Shown here: positions 60,687-64,000 of the stretch, piece after piece
How the letters are laid out: every line of letters starts with the position of its first letter
How positions within the stretch are numbered: position 1 is the first letter of the stretch
NCBI RefSeq assembly: GCF_000821065.1
Contig: NZ_CDGG01000001.1
Coordinates: 434,001-498,000, forward strand
Direction of reading: 5' to 3'
Length of the DNA stretch: 64,000 nucleotides
DNA from: Oceanobacillus oncorhynchi
Lineage (GTDB): Bacteria > Bacillota > Bacilli > Bacillales > Amphibacillaceae
Translations under genes and position numbers: made by a program
The notes under the pieces: generated by a model
What the model was told of the DNA's origin: nothing
Seen by the model: only the letters and a program-made list of their open reading frames with translations
Database searches by the model: none

Positions 60687-61877
60687 ATGACAAGCCGAAA
60701 ATTAGATCATTTTTTGGAATCAAATATAAATGATTTAAAGGAAAATGGTCTCTATAACGAAATTGATACTGTAGAAGGTGCAAATGGCCCGGAAATTACA
60801 ATCAAAGGAGAAACATTAATCAATCTTTCTTCTAATAATTACTTAGGGCTTGCGACGCACCATGAATTAAAAGATGCAGCCAAGCAAGCTGTGGATTCCC
60901 ATGGTGCCGGCGCTGGCGCTGTCCGCACGATTAATGGAACGCTTGACTTGCATATCGAATTGGAAAAGAGAATTGCTGCATTTAAAGGAACAGAAGCAGC
61001 TATCGCTTATCAATCTGGATTTAACTGTAATATGGCAGCGATTTCGGCTGTAATGGATAAAAATGATGCGATTCTATCGGATTCTTTAAACCACGCCTCT
61101 ATTATTGACGGCTGTCGCTTATCGAAGGCGAAGATTATTCGATTTGAGCATTCAGATATGGCGGATTTACGTGCGAAAGCGAAGGAAGCGACAGAATCAG
61201 GGACATATAATAAAGTGATGGTAATTACGGATGGCGTATTCTCCATGGATGGAGATATCGCGAAGCTTCCGGAGATAGTGGAAATCGCTGAAGAATTTGA
61301 TTTGATTACCTATGTAGATGATGCGCATGGCTCAGGAGTAACTGGTGACGGTGCAGGAACAGTAAAGCATTTTGGGTTGCAGGATAAAGTAGATTTTCAA
61401 ATGGGTACGCTGTCGAAAGCAATTGGTGTTATCGGCGGTTATGTTGCAGGGAAACAATCATTAATAGATTGGCTGAAAGTCCGTTCCCGTCCATTCTTAT
61501 TTTCTACAGCGGTATCTCCAGCAGATGCAGCTGCAAGCACAAGAGCAATTGAAATGCTCATGGAGAGTACAGAACTGAATGAAAAGCTCTGGGAGAATGG
61601 GAATTACTTGAAAGAAGGCTTGAAAAAGCTTGGTTTTGATATTGGCGACAGCGAAACACCAATCACACCTTGTATTATCGGTGATGAAAAACAAGCGCAG
61701 ACATTTAGTAAAAGACTGTATGAAGAGGGCGTTTATGCGAAAGCAATCGTGTTTCCGACAGTGCCGAGGAGGACCGGGCGGGTTCGTAATATGCCGACAG
61801 CTGCGCATACGAAAGAAATGCTGGATCGAGCTATTGGCATTTATGAAAAAATCGGTAAGGAATTAAAACTTATATAA
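60687..61877 (+). CDS. kbl: Glycine C-acetyltransferase (2-amino-3-ketobutyrate CoA ligase)
   Basis: A PLP enzyme that cleaves 2-amino-3-oxobutyrate with CoA to glycine and acetyl-CoA. The 396 residues show LSSNNYLGL near 47, [34 protein letters not shown] (PLP Asp and His) and the PLP lysine in [31 protein letters not shown] is the Kbl-like C-terminal block. 8-amino-7-oxononanoate synthase is the close alternative. However, the SDR threonine dehydrogenase gene next door makes Kbl much more likely. AAAGGAGG precedes the ATG. Confidence 0.92.
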   Translation: MTSRKLDHFLESNINDLKENGLYNEIDTVEGANGPEITIKGETLINLSSNNYLGLATHHELKDAAKQAVDSHGAGAGAVRTINGTLDLHIELEKRIAAFKGTEAAIAYQSGFNCNMAAISAVMDKNDAILSDSLNHASIIDGCRLSKAKIIRFEHSDMADLRAKAKEATESGTYNKVMVITDGVFSMDGDIAKLPEIVEIAEEFDLITYVDDAHGSGVTGDGAGTVKHFGLQDKVDFQMGTLSKAIGVIGGYVAGKQSLIDWLKVRSRPFLFSTAVSPADAAASTRAIEMLMESTELNEKLWENGNYLKEGLKKLGFDIGDSETPITPCIIGDEKQAQTFSKRLYEEGVYAKAIVFPTVPRRTGRVRNMPTAAHTKEMLDRAIGIYEKIGKELKLI

Positions 61878-61934
61878 ATTGAAGTAATAAATTACACTTT
61901 ATTTTTCTTATAAAATGACGAAATAATGATTGAA

Positions 61935-62240
61935 AACGGTAACTAGCGACGGTTTTTGGTGGGGCGAGTAACCGCAGTCCCAGTCCCAGAAGAAAAACAC
62001 GGAGACTCCTGGTCGACTAAGAACGGTCACGTCCTGTGACCAACGACCGACACTAGGACGTCTTGTCCGTTGTGGGAAGGCGCGGGGCATAAGTGCGACT
62101 TTAGCTCTGTCTGCGCCTGACGGCTTGCCAATCAGCAAGTCTTCTTTAAAGGAGATGAGCTCGGGGCCCGCGGAAAGCGTAGTGTTTTCTGGGGCCTAAG
62201 ATTACTCACCCCATGAAACCCGTTGTAGCGGTAGCTATTA
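61935..62240. repeat. Largest copy of the TTACTC-family dispersed repeat
   Basis: About 300 bp of higher GC than its surroundings between kbl and tdh. Imperfect terminal inverted repeats lie at 61940-61973 (CTAGCGACGGTTTTTGG, GGGGCGAGTAA) and 62203-62240 (TTACTCACCCC). Internal stems occur (GGTCAC/GTGACC at about 62015-62031). Copies or fragments lie at 22585, 28117 and 39186. No protein is encoded. Confidence 0.7.
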
Positions 62241-62273
62241 ATTTCAATTTATATATTTAAAAATAAGAGCGCA

Positions 62274-62327
62274 TGTTCAGAAGGTTGATAGAAGGGCGGA
62301 GCATCTTTCCAACAGCTTTTTTGAACA
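62274..62327. repeat. TGTTCA-type inverted-repeat element before tdh
   Basis: TGTTCAGAAGG and AGCTTTTTTGAACA end a 54-bp element that closes 24 bp before the tdh start. It is related to the copy before kbl at 60407, sharing GAACATCC just after the right arm. Confidence 0.55.
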
Positions 62328-62351
62328 TCCTCTCAATGGAGGTTTTCCGAG

Positions 62352-63302
62352 ATGAAAAAAATTTTAGTGACCGGTGCATTAGGGCAAATCGGATCAGAAT
62401 TAACGGAGAAGCTTCGTAGTACATACGGCGAGGATAATGTCATTGCTTCCGATATCCGGAGACCGGAGCAGCCATCAGGAATATTTGAAGAAATCGATGT
62501 GACAAAGGAAAAGGAAATTTACGAGATTTCCAAAAAATACAAGGTGGATACGATTATTCATTTAGCTGCACTTTTATCTGCGAAGGCAGAGGCTTTTCCA
62601 AAAGTCGCCTGGGAAATTAATATGGGCGGACTGGTAAATGCACTGGAAGCTGCGAAGGAATTAGATTTAAAATTTTTCACACCAAGCTCAATTGGGGCTT
62701 TTGGGCCAAGTACACCGAAAAATAATACCCCGCAGGATACGCTGCAGCGTCCAACGACGATGTATGGGGTGAATAAAGTAGCAGGAGAAATTCTTTGTGA
62801 TTACTATTATTCCAGATTTGGGGTGGATACCAGAGGAGTTCGTTTTCCAGGTTTAATTTCCTATGTAACTGCTCCAGGCGGCGGTACGACAGACTACGCG
62901 GTGGAAGTGTATTATGAAGCGCTTCGGTCAGGAACATATACCTCCTATATTGCAAAAGGAACGCATATGGATATGATGTATATGCCAGATGCTTTACAAG
63001 CGATTATTCAACTGATGGAAGCAGATTCCGATCGCTTAAAGCATCGCAATGCCTTCAATATAACTGCGATGTCTGCTGCGCCGGAGCATTTTGAAGAAGC
63101 AATTCGCAAGCACATTCCTGATTTTACAATGGATTATCAGGTAGACCCGGTCAGACAAGGAATTGCAGAGAGCTGGCCGGATTCGATTAATGCAGATGCT
63201 GCGAAAGAAGAATGGGATTTTGAAGCAGCATATGATATGGACGCAATGACGGTGGATATGCTGGAGAAAGTTCGTGAGAAAATAAAGAAGAATAGTGCAT
63301 AA
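62352..63302 (+). CDS. tdh: SDR-type L-threonine 3-dehydrogenase (NAD-dependent epimerase family)
   Basis: Oxidises threonine to 2-amino-3-oxobutyrate with NAD, feeding Kbl. The 316 residues belong to the extended SDR family rather than the zinc-alcohol-dehydrogenase Tdh. They show the NAD loop TGALGQIG (7-14), the ASDIRRP acidic selector, [23 protein letters not shown] and the catalytic pair [16 protein letters not shown] and [14 protein letters not shown] are conserved in the bacterial SDR-type threonine dehydrogenases. AATGGAGG precedes the ATG. It lies 474 bp after kbl in the same direction, with repeats between. A generic sugar epimerase is less likely given kbl. Confidence 0.88.
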   Translation: MKKILVTGALGQIGSELTEKLRSTYGEDNVIASDIRRPEQPSGIFEEIDVTKEKEIYEISKKYKVDTIIHLAALLSAKAEAFPKVAWEINMGGLVNALEAAKELDLKFFTPSSIGAFGPSTPKNNTPQDTLQRPTTMYGVNKVAGEILCDYYYSRFGVDTRGVRFPGLISYVTAPGGGTTDYAVEVYYEALRSGTYTSYIAKGTHMDMMYMPDALQAIIQLMEADSDRLKHRNAFNITAMSAAPEHFEEAIRKHIPDFTMDYQVDPVRQGIAESWPDSINADAAKEEWDFEAAYDMDAMTVDMLEKVREKIKKNSA

Positions 63303-63433
63303 CAGGACAAAATGATTCCAGGCTTTCAAGTAAAAAGACGCACTTATATTTCAAACATTTAAACTACTTCTTTTATATCAGAAGCCTTTTTACTATTTTT
63401 TGACTGCTGTAAAGGAAGTATCTCAGTATAATT

Positions 63434-63491
63434 AAAAAAACCGCCTTATGTCCAGGTTAATCGATGACGACCATGGACATAAGGTGGTTTT
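63434..63491 (-). terminator. Terminator overlapping the tetR-like stop codon
   Basis: AAAACCGCCTTATGTCCA pairs with TGGACATAAGGTGGTTTT (one G-T) around 19 nt, then T7 on the minus strand. The left arm on that strand is coding, since the stop codon lies in the loop. Confidence 0.85.
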
Positions 63492-64000
63492 CAATAATAC
63501 TACGGATGTAAGATGGGGTATAGCGTTCTGGATTAAATAATGCATGGATAGCCAACCCATCGAGTAAACTATACAATTTCTCTAATTCAATATCTCTAGA
63601 AATATTTTTTTTCAATAAGTCATTTTCTTCTAAAGTCGTTAAAACTAATTCAATAACTTTTAAAACATCATCGTAATTGAGATCAAATCCATCCTCTTTT
63701 CGACCATGAGTAATAAAGGCAAACCAAACCTCCATTTCCTTTCTTGAAATGTCATTATAAGGAGTTATCTCCATAAGAAGCTGAACCAATTTTTCTAAAA
63801 CTGGCAGATCTTTCTCCATAATTTTTTTAATCCTAACCCCCACGTTTTCTTTTAATAATTCCATTGCAAATTTAAGAAGTTCTTTACGAGTAGGAAAATA
63901 GTACCTGAGAGTGGATTGAGAAATTCCGGTTTCTTCTGCTATTTTTCGTGTCGTTGCATGTTCAATCCCCTTTTGAGATATAATTTCCCATGTAGATTTT
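63457..64000 (-). CDS. TetR/AcrR family transcriptional regulator (5' end outside window)
   Basis: The frame is open from 63457 to the window edge at 64000, so the first residues are missing. Within 63865-64000 the helix-turn-helix domain is clear: WEIISQKGIEHATTRKIAEE, then TGISQSTLRYYFPTRKELLKFA, the classic TetR core (A-x-x-x-G-I/V-S-x-x-x-L-Y-x-F/Y-F). The C-terminal ligand-binding part (from about 63864 down) has the DGLAIHALFNPERY helix common in BetI/PksA-like regulators. Its target cannot be told because the neighbouring gene is cut off. Annotating only from the ATG at 63864 would lose the DNA-binding domain. Confidence 0.9.
   Translation of the reverse strand, partial: KSTWEIISQKGIEHATTRKIAEETGISQSTLRYYFPTRKELLKFAMELLKENVGVRIKKIMEKDLPVLEKLVQLLMEITPYNDISRKEMEVWFAFITHGRKEDGFDLNYDDVLKVIELVLTTLEENDLLKKNISRDIELEKLYSLLDGLAIHALFNPERYTPSYIRSIIENHLMSMVVID

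Noticed and set aside
61933..61948. cre (CcpA) site at TTGAAAACGGTAACTA
   Set aside because: It lacks the conserved CA of the right half and belongs to the repeat terminus.
61908..62138. 76-codon open frame between kbl and tdh
   Set aside because: It lies wholly in the dispersed repeat 61935-62240 and is Arg/Ser/Pro-rich as expected from translated repeat DNA.
1..64000. tRNA, rRNA, CRISPR arrays, intact insertion sequences or prophage genes
   Set aside because: No tRNA-like cloverleaf, regularly spaced direct repeats, transposase or phage structural gene was recognised on either strand by reading.

Overview
The window reads as a stretch of chromosome from a low-GC Gram-positive member of the Bacillaceae, most like Oceanobacillus or a close halotolerant, alkaliphilic relative. 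This is an inference. It rests on strong AGGAGG-type ribosome binding sites with many TTG/GTG starts, a complete seven-gene Mrp Na+/H+ antiporter operon, and B. subtilis-like genes (RlmN, YuzB, YutJ, DUF1002/YpuA-like and YocH-like proteins, NrdEIF, YhaQP-like ABC genes). The AT-rich intergenic regions carry Bacillaceae-type dispersed repeats. No tRNA, rRNA, CRISPR array or intact insertion sequence was seen.

Layout. 1-1207: end of the phosphate ABC transporter (pstA end, pstB). 1335-7846: two small membrane proteins, an NAD(P)-binding SDR, argG-argH behind a palindromic ARG-box-like operator, a HAD phosphatase and a YutJ-like flavoprotein. 8458-12797: DinG-family helicase, CoA-type Nudix hydrolase, nitrilase-family amidase and a stand-alone KdpD-type Usp protein. 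14077-19981: mrpABCDEFG. 20095-25728: a CYP152-like P450 that lacks the heme-ligand cysteine, a luciferase-like flavin enzyme, rlmN, a GNAT and a membrane diguanylate cyclase.

25790-33030: a ParM/ParR-type actin segregation cassette with a centromere-like block of GTAAACA repeats, then a DnaA-box cluster, three NrdR boxes and the class Ib ribonucleotide reductase operon nrdE-nrdI-nrdF. 33030-40165: a two-domain protein of unknown function, an SH3b amidase, a flavodoxin-like reductase, a two-gene ABC exporter and a DoxX protein behind a likely Rex operator. 40332-50744: MFS transporter, SWIM-SNF2 ATPase, then a neighbourhood in which a cytoplasmic serine hydrolase and a three-domain regulator sit divergent to a TRAP-TAXI uptake system. 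50916-56749: MATE pump, small membrane protein, lysozyme-like protein, ridA, Fe-dependent alcohol dehydrogenase, yuzB and an MFS exporter. 57646-64000: two secreted envelope proteins, a 45-residue secreted or anchored peptide, the threonine-to-glycine pair kbl and SDR-type tdh, and the 5'-truncated end of a TetR gene.

Genes that act together: Pst (phosphate uptake); ArgG/ArgH (arginine); MrpA-G (Na+/H+ exchange); ParM/ParR with its repeat block (DNA segregation); NrdE/I/F (dNTP synthesis, with NrdR and possibly DnaA control); the TAXI receptor, DUF1850 protein and fused permease (solute import, perhaps with the divergent hydrolase); Kbl and Tdh (threonine catabolism). The most unusual items are the cysteine-less P450, the chromosome-borne ParMRC-like module beside a DnaA-box cluster, the hydrolase/TAXI locus, and several families of hairpin-forming intergenic repeats including a 228-bp MITE-like element.
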